Below, piece by piece: positions 1-8,965 of a stretch of 64,000 nt of DNA (its first letter is position 1; every line of letters starts with the position of its first letter). The notes under the pieces were generated by a model. That model was not told the origin of the DNA. It worked only from the letters and a program-made list of their open reading frames with translations, and did no database searches. Location: NCBI RefSeq assembly GCF_012516435.1, contig NZ_CP051216.1:2250001-2314000 (forward strand). The letters are read 5' to 3'. The position numbers and the translations under genes are program-made. The DNA is from Pseudodesulfovibrio sp. zrk46 (GTDB lineage Bacteria; Desulfobacterota; Desulfovibrionia; Desulfovibrionales; Desulfovibrionaceae).

Positions 1-1
1 C

Positions 2-196
2 GATGACGGCTGTGGCATTGCTCAGGAGCATTGGCATCGTGTATATGATCCGTTCTTTACAACCAAGGGAATTGGAAAAGGGACAGGGCAAGGCTTAAGC
101 ATCGTCTACGATATAGTAAAAAAGCACAAAGGCTCCATTGAATTGGATTCACAGCTAGGAGTCGGGACGACCTTCACTGTGAGATTGCCCTTCTAG
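2..196 (+). CDS. Sensor histidine kinase, C-terminal fragment (cut by window edge)
   Basis: Only the last 64 codons are in the window; the gene begins to the left. The visible part is the end of a GHKL ATP-binding domain: a G1 box (DDGCGIA), a phenylalanine box (DPFFTTK) and a G2 box (GKGTGQGLSIVYDIV), followed by the usual final strands (GVGTTFTVRLPF) and a TAG stop. The protein is therefore a membrane or cytosolic histidine kinase that autophosphorylates a histidine upstream. Its sensor domain and partner regulator cannot be seen. It converges on the minus-strand phosphodiesterase gene, with about 40 bases between the two stop codons. Confidence 0.85.
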   Translation, partial: DDGCGIAQEHWHRVYDPFFTTKGIGKGTGQGLSIVYDIVKKHKGSIELDSQLGVGTTFTVRLPF

Positions 197-237
197 GATG
201 GATCAAAGCTTCCTTACGCAAAATGATGAATTGCGGA

Positions 238-1068
238 TCAGACTATGTCCTGCGGACAGTCCGTCACCATTCCCGTTACGCCCCATTCAGTAAACCGCTT
301 CATGTCTTCAACACTGTTAACGGTGTACGGATTTACTGCCAATCCGGCTTCGCGGGCGCGGATTACGTTCTCCTGCGTCAGGGAGCGCCATCCCGGATGC
401 CAGGCGTCGGCCTTTGTCTTTAAGGTGTCAGCCACTGGATCGCCTTTGTAGCGATGGGAAGTGAGCGCGCCCGTCAGGATGTGGGGAGCAAGTTCCTTGG
501 CGCTGCGCACGTAGTCGTGGTTGAAGGATGAGATGATCACCTGATCTTCCATGCCCTGCGCCTTGATGCAGGCGAGGACGCGTTGAACCACTGAGTCTGC
601 CAGTACGGAGGGCAATACGCGGGAAACGTCCTTGATCTCCACGTTGATCCACATGTCGAGCTCAGCGGTAATCTGCAACGCTTCGGTCAGGGTGGGGATG
701 CGGAAGTCGGGATGGAGAATGTCCGGAACCTCTTGCCATTTTCTGGTGACGGGCGGCGGGCAGCTGCGGCGGGGATAAATGGCCGCGTTTAGCTGGCGGA
801 GTTCCTTGAGGGTGAATCGCCACGGCACTTGCGGCGCGTTGTTCTTGAAGTCCGGGTGCGCGCTCGCGTTGGTGGTGCGGAGCAGGTTCAGATCGTGCAG
901 GATGATGACTTCGCCGTCCCTGGTAAGCTGAACGTCGGTTTCCCAACACTTGGCGCCGACCTGCTTGGCCTTGCGCAGGGTATGCAGGGTGTTTTCCGGC
1001 CCGAGAGTGCGGCCTCCCCGATGGGCCATGATCAGGGGAGTGTCTTGAAAGAGAGAGAGCGGTTGCAA
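238..1068 (-). CDS. Glycerophosphodiester phosphodiesterase family protein
   Basis: This 276-residue protein belongs to the GDPD (UgpQ/GlpQ) TIM-barrel family, which hydrolyses glycerophosphodiesters to an alcohol and glycerol-3-phosphate. The N-terminal catalytic signature is clear: AHRGG, then PENT, ETDVQLTRDG and HD, giving the catalytic His pair and metal-binding Glu/Asp. There is no signal peptide, so it should be cytosolic like UgpQ. The best start is a TTG codon preceded by GGAG at seven bases; the internal ATG at AHRGG has no ribosome site. It lies 23 bases downstream of the ABC ATPase gene and is probably the last gene of that amino-acid transport operon. The link to amino-acid uptake is not obvious. 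Confidence 0.85.
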   Translation of the reverse strand: MQPLSLFQDTPLIMAHRGGRTLGPENTLHTLRKAKQVGAKCWETDVQLTRDGEVIILHDLNLLRTTNASAHPDFKNNAPQVPWRFTLKELRQLNAAIYPRRSCPPPVTRKWQEVPDILHPDFRIPTLTEALQITAELDMWINVEIKDVSRVLPSVLADSVVQRVLACIKAQGMEDQVIISSFNHDYVRSAKELAPHILTGALTSHRYKGDPVADTLKTKADAWHPGWRSLTQENVIRAREAGLAVNPYTVNSVEDMKRFTEWGVTGMVTDCPQDIV

Positions 1069-1091
1069 GAGGAGTCTCCGAAAAGCGCGGT

Positions 1092-1862
1092 CTAGTGGTT
1101 GAGAATCTGTTCCAGGAAGGTGCGGGTGCGCTCTTCGCGGGGTGCGGTAAAGAAGTCGTGTACCGGGGAGTATTCCACGATCTGGCCACGATCCATGAAG
1201 ACCATGGTGTCGGCCACTTCCTTGGCAAAGCCCATTTCGTGGGTGACGCAGATCATGGTCATGCCCTTGTCGGCCAGCTCGCGCATGACGTCGAGGACTT
1301 CCTTGATCATCTCCGGGTCGAGCGCCGAGGTGGGCTCGTCAAAGAGCATGATCTTCGGCTCCATGGCCAGCGCACGGGCAATGGCCACGCGCTGCTGCTG
1401 ACCGCCGGAAAGCTGTCCCGGGAATTTCTTGGCCTGTTCGGCGATGCCCACGCGCTCCAGATACATCTGTGCGAGGTCGATGGCTTCCTTGCGTGGCATG
1501 TTGCGTACATGGATGGGGCCGGAGATGACGTTGTCCAGAATGGTCATGTGCGGGAACAGGTTGAACTGCTGGAAGACCATGCCCACTTCGCGGCGGATGC
1601 GTTCGATGTGGCGCACGTCGTCGGTCAGGGCGGTGCCGTGCACGATGATCTTGCCTTCCTGATGCTCTTCAAGACGGTTGATGGTGCGGATCAGGGTGGA
1701 CTTGCCCGAACCGGACGGTCCGCAAACTACGACCTTTTCGCCCTGACGGACCTGCAGGTCGATGTCCTTGAGCACGTGGAACTGATCGTACCACTTGTTG
1801 AGCTTCTGAATATCGATGACCACGGGGCTGTCGCCCAGATGGGTGGCGGTGTTGGTAGCCAT
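1092..1862 (-). CDS. aapP: Polar amino-acid ABC transporter, ATP-binding protein (AapP/GlnQ type)
   Basis: A 256-residue ABC ATPase that energises amino-acid import. It has Walker [10 protein letters not shown] (about residues 49-57), the Q-loop in [12 protein letters not shown], the [15 protein letters not shown] signature, Walker [14 protein letters not shown] and the switch histidine in CVTHEMGFA. The FPHMT and [10 protein letters not shown] sequences are typical of the polar amino-acid (PAAT) subfamily. It follows the two permease genes by about 12 bases and has a GAGGATTAAG ribosome site. Gene order and subunit sizes fit the general L-amino-acid Aap/Bzt type; the substrate is inferred from family only. 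The operon may be controlled by the divergent GntR gene at 5990. Confidence 0.92.
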   Translation of the reverse strand: MATNTATHLGDSPVVIDIQKLNKWYDQFHVLKDIDLQVRQGEKVVVCGPSGSGKSTLIRTINRLEEHQEGKIIVHGTALTDDVRHIERIRREVGMVFQQFNLFPHMTILDNVISGPIHVRNMPRKEAIDLAQMYLERVGIAEQAKKFPGQLSGGQQQRVAIARALAMEPKIMLFDEPTSALDPEMIKEVLDVMRELADKGMTMICVTHEMGFAKEVADTMVFMDRGQIVEYSPVHDFFTAPREERTRTFLEQILNH

Positions 1863-1874
1863 TTTCTTAATCCT

Positions 1875-2963
1875 CTATTTGCTTGCCGAGGGCATTTTCT
1901 TCTCAAGGTGCTGGCTGTAGGCGGACAGGCCGTAGCAGAGAATCCAGTACCAGAGCGCGATGAACACGTAAGCCTCTTCCAACCGTCCGAACCACTTGGG
2001 GTTGGAGGTGGTGGCAAAGGCGATTTGGAGCAGGTCCACCAGACCGACGATACCCACGAGGGACGTGTCCTTCAGGATGCCGATGAAATTGTTGACCATG
2101 GGCGGAATCACGATGCGCAGCGCCTGGGGCAGAATAACCACGATGGTCTTCTTCCAGTATCCCATGCCCAGCGCGTCAGCTGCTTCGTATTGCCCCTTTC
2201 CGATGCCTTGCAGGCCGCCGCGGATGTTCTCTGCCAGATAGGCGGAGAAGAACATGGTGATGCCCACCATGGCGCGCAGCACCTTGTCCAGCTCCATGCC
2301 GGAGGGCAGGAACAGGGGCAGGACCACCGAGGCCATGAACAGGATGGTGATGAGCGGTACGCCGCGGATGAGTTCGATGTAGGCCACGCAGAACGGCTTG
2401 GCGATGGGCATGTTGGAGGTGCGTCCCAGCGCCAGCAATACGCTGATGGGGAAGGCTGCCAGCATGGCCACGATGGAGAGCATGATGGTCAGCATCAGAC
2501 CGCCCCAGTAGTGGGTGCCTACAGCAGGCAGGCCCGTGGGACCGCCGCCGTGCACCAGACCGAATACCGCGATGGGCGAAAGCAGCCAGATGACGCGAAT
2601 CCACTTGGTGGCGCGGAATTTGTGTACCAGACTGATGCATACCAGCGCGACCACGAGAATGAGTGCCACCAACGGGCGCCAGCGTTCATCTGCGGGATAG
2701 ACGCCGGTCATGAATACGGGCCACATGTCGCGGATGAAACCCCATGCCGCGCCGGTGGATTGTTTTGCCACCTCCGGGTCAAGGGTGACGGTGGCATTGG
2801 TCACGGCCCAGTTCCAGAAGGGCTTGACCGCAGACCAGATGGCCCAGCAGGAGAGCACGGTCAGGACCGCGTTGTACCACGGGCAGAGCAGGTTCTTGCG
2901 AATCCAGCCCACCACGCCGGTTTGCGTCTTCGGGGGAAGTCTGTCGGGAATGTCTTGAACCAT
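1875..2963 (-). CDS. aapM: Amino-acid ABC transporter permease (AapM type)
   Basis: A 362-residue inner-membrane permease of the HisM/GlnP fold with an N-terminal extension typical of AapM/BztC. Several hydrophobic segments lead to the conserved cytoplasmic EAA loop (EAADALGMGYWKKTIVVILPQALR), which docks on the ATPase, and the segment PLITILFMASVVLPLF is also characteristic. It starts three bases after the aapQ stop and ends 12 bases before aapP, so translation is probably coupled. The two different large permeases (362 and 458 residues) support an Aap/Bzt heteromeric transporter rather than a His/Gln type. The exact amino acid is not determinable here. Confidence 0.9.
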   Translation of the reverse strand: MVQDIPDRLPPKTQTGVVGWIRKNLLCPWYNAVLTVLSCWAIWSAVKPFWNWAVTNATVTLDPEVAKQSTGAAWGFIRDMWPVFMTGVYPADERWRPLVALILVVALVCISLVHKFRATKWIRVIWLLSPIAVFGLVHGGGPTGLPAVGTHYWGGLMLTIMLSIVAMLAAFPISVLLALGRTSNMPIAKPFCVAYIELIRGVPLITILFMASVVLPLFLPSGMELDKVLRAMVGITMFFSAYLAENIRGGLQGIGKGQYEAADALGMGYWKKTIVVILPQALRIVIPPMVNNFIGILKDTSLVGIVGLVDLLQIAFATTSNPKWFGRLEEAYVFIALWYWILCYGLSAYSQHLEKKMPSASK

Positions 2964-2966
2964 GAC

Positions 2967-4343
2967 CTACCTCTCCACCAGCGCGACTTTGCTGTTGTAT
3001 ATGTTCATGCCGAATGAAATCAGCAGGGAAATGCACAGGTACACGCCCATCCATATGCCGACGATCTCTACGGCCTGTCCTGACTGGTTCAGGATCGTGC
3101 CGCCCACACTGACGAAGTCAGGATAGCCGATGGCAACGGCCAGTGAGCTGCTCTTGGCGATGGCGAGATATTCGCTGGTCATGGGCGGGACAATGACCCG
3201 CATGGCCTGCGGCAGGACTACTACGCGCATGACCTGATTTTCCTTCATGGCCAGTGCCCGGGCCGCTTCCCGTTGGCCTTTGGATACGGCCTCGATGCCG
3301 GAGCGGATGATCTCGGCGTTGAATGCGGAGATGTACACGGTCAGGCCAACGACCAGCGCGGTGAATTCAGGGGTGAGCCCCATGCCGCCGCGGTAGTTGA
3401 AGCCTTTGAGGGCCGGGAAATCCAGCGCGAAAGGATTGCCTGTGATGAGCCAGGCCAGTCCGGGCAGCCCGATGAGCAGCGCGAGGCTGGGCAACAGCTT
3501 TTTGCCCGGTACGCCGGTCTCATCATGCAGCCGCCGGGCTCGGCGCAGGATCAGAAAGATCCCGGCCAGAGCCACTATTACAGCGGCGCAAAAGACCCAG
3601 GCACCCGCCTGCGGGATGGGTGCAGGCAGGAACAGCCCGCGCTTGTTCAGGATGAGCCAGCCGCCCAGGTCAATGGATTGCCGCACGTTGGGCAATTGTT
3701 GCAATACAATGAAATACCAGAAGAAGAGTTGAAGCAGTAACGGCAGATTGCGGTTCAGCTCAACATACCAGCGGCACAGCTTGCTCAGCAGCCAGTTGGG
3801 GGAAAGACGCCCCAGCGCCACCATGAGGCCGAGGATGGTGGAGGCCACGCAGCCGATAACCGTCACCTTGAGGGTGTTGGCAAGGCCGGTAGCCAGTGCC
3901 AGCGTGTAGCTGGACGACTCGGTGTAGTGGAGGATCGTTACGCTGTCCCAAAAGCAGTAGAGCGTGACCAGCGGCAGGCCGATGGAGCATGCCAGACACG
4001 CGGCCAGCCACTTGGTGGACATGGGCCGGTCGGACTGTTTTTTCTGGTAGCGCGAAATGAGTTGACTCAGGGCGAGACCGGCTACGAGGCTCAACAGGAA
4101 CCACAGTACGCCGCCTTGTGGAAGGGGGATGCCTGTGATTTCGCCGATACCGAAGCCTGCCTCGTTGTTGAGGAAGCCGAAACCGGAGCTGATGCCTCGG
4201 GTCTCCAGGTTGGCCAGCGTGTTGCGGTACATGGAGACCGCCAGCCACAGGAAGCCGCCCAGCATGCAGATCTGGAATGTCCAGGCCCTTCCCTGTTGGC
4301 TGCGCCAGAAAGGAACCTTTTTCGGTGCTGATTTGTCGGGCAT
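2967..4343 (-). CDS. aapQ: Amino-acid ABC transporter permease (AapQ type)
   Basis: A 458-residue inner-membrane permease, partner of the adjacent AapM-type protein. The long N-terminal region (about residues 20-130) and the mid-protein loop that includes GIPLPQGG resemble AapQ/BztB. The C-terminal half carries the PAAT permease core with NRNLPLLLQLFFWYF, SAFNAEIIRSGIEAVSKGQREAARAL split by its EAA loop, and VVLPQAMRVIVPPM. The gene is separated from aapJ by a 337-base spacer holding a terminator hairpin and a structured repeat, so the permease genes are probably expressed at a lower level than the binding protein through read-through. Confidence 0.9.
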   Translation of the reverse strand: MPDKSAPKKVPFWRSQQGRAWTFQICMLGGFLWLAVSMYRNTLANLETRGISSGFGFLNNEAGFGIGEITGIPLPQGGVLWFLLSLVAGLALSQLISRYQKKQSDRPMSTKWLAACLACSIGLPLVTLYCFWDSVTILHYTESSSYTLALATGLANTLKVTVIGCVASTILGLMVALGRLSPNWLLSKLCRWYVELNRNLPLLLQLFFWYFIVLQQLPNVRQSIDLGGWLILNKRGLFLPAPIPQAGAWVFCAAVIVALAGIFLILRRARRLHDETGVPGKKLLPSLALLIGLPGLAWLITGNPFALDFPALKGFNYRGGMGLTPEFTALVVGLTVYISAFNAEIIRSGIEAVSKGQREAARALAMKENQVMRVVVLPQAMRVIVPPMTSEYLAIAKSSSLAVAIGYPDFVSVGGTILNQSGQAVEIVGIWMGVYLCISLLISFGMNIYNSKVALVER

Positions 4344-4441
4344 GAAAACGCTTGGTTATTGGTTAGGGCAGTTGTGAGGGAGCGAGAGTAGGGTAGGGAA
4401 ATCAGGATAGGAGGTCGTCTGCGGCTCCGTTGTCGGGTGAC

Positions 4442-4567
4442 TTCGCCTCCGGCGGGCATGGACTTGCGCCCATGCAGGCCCCTAGTGCGTCTTCGACGCG
4501 GAGGTACCTTCGCCGAAGGCGGAAAGGGATTCCAAAGGGTCATAGCCCTTTGGCCGCCGGAGGCGAA
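4442..4567. repeat. Multi-hairpin extragenic repeat-like element
   Basis: A compact intergenic element bounded by 14-base perfect inverted arms, TTCGCCTCCGGCGG (4442-4455) and CCGCCGGAGGCGAA (4554-4567). Inside are further nested inverted repeats, including GGGCATG/CATGC, a CTTCGACG-type loop and CCAAAGGG/CCCTTTGG. No reading frame of interest is present. From memory, similar cctccggcggccaaaggg motifs are scattered through Desulfovibrionales genomes, which would make this a REP/MITE-like element; I see only one copy in this window, so the repeat nature is not shown here. It lies between aapJ and aapQ on the transcribed strand and would fold into a large structured RNA. Confidence 0.55.
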
Positions 4568-4627
4568 ATCACCAATCAATCGCCGCTCGCAGAGCGGCTT
4601 CCTCATCTGCCATTATCTCTTTATGCA

Positions 4628-4662
4628 ATAAAAAACCGCGCCAAGCCAGAAGCTTGGCGCGG
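4628..4662 (-). terminator. Rho-independent terminator/attenuator after aapJ
   Basis: An 11-base-pair perfect stem, CCGCGCCAAGC with GCTTGGCGCGG (4636-4662), is followed on the minus strand by a T tract (4628-4635). It lies 18 bases after the aapJ stop, so it should end most transcripts after the abundant binding-protein mRNA and allow partial read-through into aapQ. Confidence 0.85.
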
Positions 4663-4680
4663 GAATGATTCTATGTCGGC

Positions 4681-5691
4681 CTAGCGGAAGGGCGGGGCGT
4701 ACATGAGCCCGCCGTTGGTCCACAGAGCGTTCAGGCCACGCTCCATGCGCAGCGGGGTGTTGGGGCCGAGGTTACGGTCGAAGATTTCGCCGTAGTTACC
4801 GACCTTCTTGATCACGCGGACAGGAGCGCCCTGGTCGAGACCGAGGTCGGCCCACAGGGAGCCGGTCTTGCCGAGCATGCGCTGCACTTCGGGGTCCTTG
4901 CTGTTGGCGAACATCTCTTCGACGTTGGCCTGGGTCACGCCCTTCTCTTCAGCGGCGATGGTCAGCCAGATGGTCCAGCGGACAACGTCGGCCCACTGGT
5001 CGTCGCCCTGACGGACGTAGGGACCGAGGGGTTCCTTGGAGATGACTTCGGACAGGATGATGTGGTCATCCGGGTTCTCCATCAGGGAACGCTGGGCAGC
5101 CAGACCGGAGATGTCGGTGGTGTGTACGTCAGCACGACCTGCGTCGTAAGCCTTGCGCACGTCAGCCTGCTTCTCGAACACGACAGGGGTGAAGGAGATG
5201 CCGTTGTTGCGGAAATAGTCAGAGATGTTGAGCTCGGTGGTGGAGCCGGTCTGCAGAGCGATGGTGGCGCCGTCGAGTTCCTTGGCGGAAGTGATGCCGA
5301 GGGACTTGCGGACCAGCATGCCCTGACCGTCGTAGAGAGTGGTGACGGTGAAGTCGAGACCCAGCTTGACGTCGCGGCTCATGGTGTGGGTGGTGGTGCG
5401 AGCCAGCAGATCAATCTCGCCGGACTGGAGGGCGGGCAGGCGCTCCTTGGAGGTCAGCGGAGTGAACTTGATCTCCTTGACGTCAACGGCAGCGGCCACG
5501 GCGCGCATGAAGTCCACGTCAAAACCGACGCGTTCACCGTTGCTGTCGAGGGCAGAGAAGCCGGGGTTCTCAATGTGGGTACCACATTTGAGGAAGCCAT
5601 CTTTCTGCACGTCCTGCAGCGTACCCGCGCTGGCAACGGATGCCATGGCGAGAATCAACATACCAATGAGAGTAGTACGGAAAAGACCCAT
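4681..5691 (-). CDS. aapJ: Amino-acid ABC transporter periplasmic binding protein (AapJ type)
   Basis: A 336-residue periplasmic solute-binding protein of family 3 that captures a polar amino acid and delivers it to the AapQM permease. It has a signal peptide (MGLFRTTLIGMLILAMASVASA) and the family start KCGTH, FDVDFMRAVAAAV and LQSGEIDLLARTTTHT. The start at 5691 is preferred because GGAGG lies nine bases upstream; an in-frame ATG at 5769 would add 26 residues before the signal peptide with no ribosome site. The C-terminal GNYGEIFDRNLG and LMYAPPFR are typical of AapJ/BztA. It is the promoter-proximal gene of the operon and is divergent from a GntR regulator. Confidence 0.92.
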   Translation of the reverse strand: MGLFRTTLIGMLILAMASVASAGTLQDVQKDGFLKCGTHIENPGFSALDSNGERVGFDVDFMRAVAAAVDVKEIKFTPLTSKERLPALQSGEIDLLARTTTHTMSRDVKLGLDFTVTTLYDGQGMLVRKSLGITSAKELDGATIALQTGSTTELNISDYFRNNGISFTPVVFEKQADVRKAYDAGRADVHTTDISGLAAQRSLMENPDDHIILSEVISKEPLGPYVRQGDDQWADVVRWTIWLTIAAEEKGVTQANVEEMFANSKDPEVQRMLGKTGSLWADLGLDQGAPVRVIKKVGNYGEIFDRNLGPNTPLRMERGLNALWTNGGLMYAPPFR

Positions 5692-5886
5692 AGATACAAA
5701 CCTCCACCCCCGAACCTGTCGCGACACCCTTGGCGAGGGCATACCGGATGCATGATGCAGCGGTGCCACGAAAATAAAATAATAAGAGCATTTGCCGATG
5801 ATTTAAAGCAAACCGATAGATAGAGGGAATATTATTTCCGCCCAACATCGTGTGCACGGTGTACACTGTTGCTTGAAAATACTCAA

Positions 5887-5900
5887 CTGGTTTAAACCAG
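5887..5900. promoter_or_regulatory. Palindrome in the aapJ/GntR divergent region
   Basis: CTGGTTTAAACCAG is a perfect 14-base palindrome in the 298-base divergent spacer between aapJ and the GntR gene. It is a candidate operator for that regulator. A second imperfect inverted repeat (GTGTGCAC..GTGTACAC) lies about 30 bases nearer aapJ. No gene is present in the spacer. Confidence 0.4.
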
Positions 5901-5989
5901 ATTGATTTGTTACAAGTTACGAAACGGTAATGACACTGTGAAGATTTGGTGTCAGTATTGCCGCGGAATAATAGACGAATGAGGGGATA

Positions 5990-6700
5990 ATGGAAAAGCG
6001 TCGTTATTATGAAATAGTCAGAGATTTGGTTCTCAAGCGTTTGAAATCAGGAGAGTTGTCTCCTGGTGACAAGCTGCCTTCCGAACGAAAGCTCAGTGAT
6101 GAACTTAATCTCAACCGTAATACCGTGCGTCATGCGCTGCTCTTGTTGCAGCGTGAAGGGCGAATTTTTCGACTGGAACGTCGTGGGTGGTACGTCAACC
6201 CCATCCGTCTGGTTTACAACCCGGCCAACCACGTCAACTTCGCACGTTTGGCCGAGTCTCAGGACCGGGATGCTTCGTGGACCACGTCGGACAACGGTAT
6301 CGTTATGGTGGACGGGAATATCGACGCTGGAGATGATGAAGGCTTTGCCGAAGGGACACCTGTCTACGAAATGGAAAACGTCTTTTCCCTCGACGGCCAG
6401 AAGGTGGCCTATACCCTCAACTATCTGCACGCCGAACGGCTGGAAGGCATCGTTCCCAAGACCCGCGACCGCGCCATGACGCAGGTGGTTCAGGAAGAAT
6501 ACGGCTTTCCCCTTGCTCAGCGCGACCTGCTCATTCGTCCACAGCTTCTCTCCCGCGAAGTGGCAACTGCCCTCGATATCGCCCACGGTTCTCCGGGGAT
6601 CTACATTCGGCGCATCAAGACGGACGGTAATGACGGGGTGCTGACCGTTGAGCACGAGTACTGGCGCTACGACGCCATCGAGCTGCGCGTCAGTCACTAA
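5990..6700 (+). CDS. GntR-family transcriptional regulator (HutC/UTRA type)
   Basis: A 236-residue regulator with an N-terminal GntR winged helix (residues about 1-70: LVLKRLKSGELSPGDKLPSE, then LNRNTVRHALLLLQREG) and a C-terminal UTRA effector domain ending in YIRRIKTDGNDGVLTVEHEYWR. UTRA domains bind small-molecule effectors, often sugars, amino acids or phosphonates. The gene is divergent from the aap operon and shares its spacer, so it probably controls aap; this is inference from position. A terminator follows at 6723, isolating it from the downstream transporter. Confidence 0.88.
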   Translation: MEKRRYYEIVRDLVLKRLKSGELSPGDKLPSERKLSDELNLNRNTVRHALLLLQREGRIFRLERRGWYVNPIRLVYNPANHVNFARLAESQDRDASWTTSDNGIVMVDGNIDAGDDEGFAEGTPVYEMENVFSLDGQKVAYTLNYLHAERLEGIVPKTRDRAMTQVVQEEYGFPLAQRDLLIRPQLLSREVATALDIAHGSPGIYIRRIKTDGNDGVLTVEHEYWRYDAIELRVSH

Positions 6701-6722
6701 ATTTCTATTGAATACGATCTTC

Positions 6723-6756
6723 AAGGAGGTGTGCGAATTGCATGCCTCCTTTTTTG
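6723..6756 (+). terminator. Rho-independent terminator after the GntR gene
   Basis: AAGGAGG (6723-6729) pairs with CCTCCTT (6745-6751), with a 15-base loop and a following run of T. It starts 22 bases after the regulator stop codon. The left arm resembles a ribosome-binding site, but no reading frame follows it. Confidence 0.7.
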
Positions 6757-6990
6757 TCGGGCTGTTCACTCCTCGATGCCGTCCGAAGTGACTGAAAAGG
6801 CATGAAATTTGAGGGTTATTTTAACAAAGTTGGACAATGTAGAAAGTTGAATATTGTTCTGCATTTATCCTTAATATGCTGAAAATAATCATGTTTTAAA
6901 TGTATATGCAATGTATGCCTTGACACGATTGTGATTTTTTTCCTATGGCCTAGCCCTTTGTGCTCACCATAAACTCATAGGAATTAAATA

Positions 6991-8235
6991 ATGTCTCACC
7001 TTGTAAATCTGCTTCGTAAAGTCGGATCCGGTAGCCTTGTGCTTCAGATCGCCGTCGGTATCGTTGCGGGCGTGTTCTTGGCCATGACCGCCCCGGCAGC
7101 CGCCAGCTCCGTCGGTGTCCTCGGCAGCCTGTTCGTCAAGGCGCTCAAAGCCGTGGCCCCCATCCTTGTTTTCGTTATCGTTGCCTCGTCTATTGCAAAC
7201 CAGAAGAAGGGTGGGCACACCAATATGCGCTCCGTCATCACTCTTTACCTCGTGGGCACCCTCATGGCCGCACTGGTCGCTGTCACCATGAGCTTCCTGT
7301 TCCCCACCACCCTGACTCTGGTCGCCTCCGAGGCCGGCCCGACCCCGCCCACTGGTATTGGCGAGGTTATCAACACCCTGCTTTTCAAGATCGTTGACAA
7401 TCCGGTCAACGCGCTGGCTTCCGGCAACTTCATCGGCATCCTCGCCTGGGCCGTCGCGCTGGGCATTTCCTTCCAACATGCCGGTGAGACTTCCAAGGCG
7501 TTTCTTGCCGACGCTGCCAACGCTGTTTCCTTTGTGGTTCGTCTCGTTATCCGTACCGCGCCCATCGGCATCTTCGGTCTGGTCGCCAACACCGTCGCCG
7601 CTACCGGTTTCTCCGCGCTGGCCGGTTACAGCCACCTGATCGTGGTCCTGCTGGCCTCCATGGGCATCATCGCGCTGGTCGTGAACCCGATCATCGCATG
7701 GTTCAAGATTCGTCGTAATCCGTACCCGCTGGTGCTCACCTGTCTCAAGGTGTCCGGCATCACCGCATTCTTTACCCGCAGCTCTGCAGCCAACATCCCG
7801 GTCAACATGGACCTGTGCAAGCGCCTCGACCTGAACGAGGACACCTACTCCGTGTCCATCCCACTGGGTGCCACCATCAACATGGGCGGCGCAGCCATCA
7901 CCATCACCGTGATGACTCTGGCCGCGGTTCACACCCTCGGTATTCAGGTGGACATCGCCACCGCGCTGCTGCTCAGCCTCATCGCCTCCGTGTCCGCCTG
8001 CGGTGCATCCGGCGTGGCTGGCGGCTCTCTGCTGCTCATCCCGCTGGCATGCAGCCTGTTCGGCGTTCCCAACGACATCTCCATGCAGGTCGTCGCCGCC
8101 GGTTTCATCATCGGTGTGATTCAGGACTCTGCCGAGACCGCCCTCAACAGCTCCACCGACGTGCTGTTCACCGCCGCTTCCGAGCTGGCAGTGGACGCTC
8201 CTGCCGGTGAAGAGAAGGCTGCCAGCGCTTCCTAG
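6991..8235 (+). CDS. sstT: Serine/threonine:sodium symporter, SstT type
   Basis: A 414-residue inner-membrane protein of the dicarboxylate/amino-acid:cation symporter (DAACS, PF00375) family that most resembles SstT, which imports serine and threonine with sodium. Visible family features are the start [23 protein letters not shown], the serine-rich re-entrant loop [17 protein letters not shown], the second loop [17 protein letters not shown], and the late segment [19 protein letters not shown]. About eight membrane segments can be counted. It is a single-gene unit with AGGAA eight bases upstream of the ATG and a strong terminator downstream. Serine is a useful pyruvate source for sulfate reducers, which fits but is not shown. 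Confidence 0.9.
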   Translation: MSHLVNLLRKVGSGSLVLQIAVGIVAGVFLAMTAPAAASSVGVLGSLFVKALKAVAPILVFVIVASSIANQKKGGHTNMRSVITLYLVGTLMAALVAVTMSFLFPTTLTLVASEAGPTPPTGIGEVINTLLFKIVDNPVNALASGNFIGILAWAVALGISFQHAGETSKAFLADAANAVSFVVRLVIRTAPIGIFGLVANTVAATGFSALAGYSHLIVVLLASMGIIALVVNPIIAWFKIRRNPYPLVLTCLKVSGITAFFTRSSAANIPVNMDLCKRLDLNEDTYSVSIPLGATINMGGAAITITVMTLAAVHTLGIQVDIATALLLSLIASVSACGASGVAGGSLLLIPLACSLFGVPNDISMQVVAAGFIIGVIQDSAETALNSSTDVLFTAASELAVDAPAGEEKAASAS

Positions 8236-8260
8236 CCAGGCAATCTTCATACGAATGGCA

Positions 8261-8295
8261 AAGGCCGCGCTCTGAGGAGCGCGGCCTTTTTTATT
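8261..8295 (+). terminator. Rho-independent terminator after sstT
   Basis: AAGGCCGCGCTC pairs with GAGCGCGGCCTT around a four-base loop and is followed by TTTTT. It lies 26 bases downstream of the sstT stop codon and just upstream of the TetR promoter. Confidence 0.9.
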
Positions 8296-8331
8296 GGATT
8301 GCAGGTGGATAAGTGGTTTTCAAAAAACCGC

Positions 8332-8360
8332 TTGACAAAACCGAATGATCATTCTGTAAT
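8332..8360 (+). promoter_or_regulatory. Sigma-70 promoter and TetR operator upstream of the TetR gene
   Basis: TTGACA (8332-8337) and TGTAAT (8355-8360) are spaced by 17 bases, a near-consensus housekeeping promoter. The spacer contains the perfect palindrome GAATGATCATTC (8343-8354). The same core (GAAYGATCATTC) recurs before the next gene at 8966, so this is a strong autoregulatory operator candidate. The predicted transcription start falls at or next to the ATG at 8367, so the mRNA may be leaderless. Confidence 0.75.
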
Positions 8361-8366
8361 TGGCTC

Positions 8367-8942
8367 ATGCGAAAGCAGGATGAAGATAAGAAACAAGCGT
8401 TGTTCGACGCCACCATCAAGCTGGTCAACGAAGTTGGCTTTGCTGCGAGTTCTGTTTCCAAGATCGCCAAGGAAGCAGGGGTTTCTCCGTCTACCCTGTA
8501 TGTCTATCATGAGAACAAGGAAGACCTGATCGTTTCTGCCTATGTCTCCATCAAAAAGGAACTGGCCGAACGTGTGATGCGTAACTTTGACGATAGCTTA
8601 CCGATTCGCGACATCGTTCGGAACTTCTGCTTTGCGGTCTACGAATACATCTCAAATAATCAGGATAAAGGGATGTTTCTGGATCAGTTCTCCAACACGC
8701 CGTACACCGAATTGGTGAACCATGAAGAACTGAGCCGGATGTATGCACCCATCTGGAATGCCTTTCAGCGCGGCATGGAACAGAAGATCCTCAAGAACGT
8801 ACAGCCCAAGTTGCTGAGCGTGTTCTGCTTCTACCCATTCGCCATTTTGGCCAACCCGCGTCACTGTGGCGCTGATTGCGTCATGGACGAGCAGGCAGTG
8901 GAGACCGTTTTCAACATGACGTGGGACGCAATTCGCTACTAG
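8367..8942 (+). CDS. TetR/AcrR-family transcriptional regulator
   Basis: A 191-residue repressor with the N-terminal TetR helix-turn-helix: LFDATIKLVNEVGFAASSVSKIAKEAGVSPSTLYVYHENKEDL, read in two parts as residues about 11-30 and 31-54. The C-terminal ligand domain is not diagnostic. No other ATG or GTG gives a sensible shorter domain, so the start is kept at 8367 even though no ribosome site precedes it, in line with a leaderless transcript. It probably represses itself and the downstream metallo-hydrolase lipoprotein, since both genes have the same palindrome. The inducing ligand is unknown. Confidence 0.9.
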   Translation: MRKQDEDKKQALFDATIKLVNEVGFAASSVSKIAKEAGVSPSTLYVYHENKEDLIVSAYVSIKKELAERVMRNFDDSLPIRDIVRNFCFAVYEYISNNQDKGMFLDQFSNTPYTELVNHEELSRMYAPIWNAFQRGMEQKILKNVQPKLLSVFCFYPFAILANPRHCGADCVMDEQAVETVFNMTWDAIRY

Positions 8943-8965
8943 CAAATTTTTTTGCCTTATAAACT

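Noticed and set aside
1095-3017. A 640-codon open frame on the plus strand across the aap transporter genes
   Set aside because: It lies opposite well-supported ABC transporter genes, its product is rich in His, Asp and Gly without any domain, and it has no ribosome site. It is a by-product of GC-rich codon use on the other strand.
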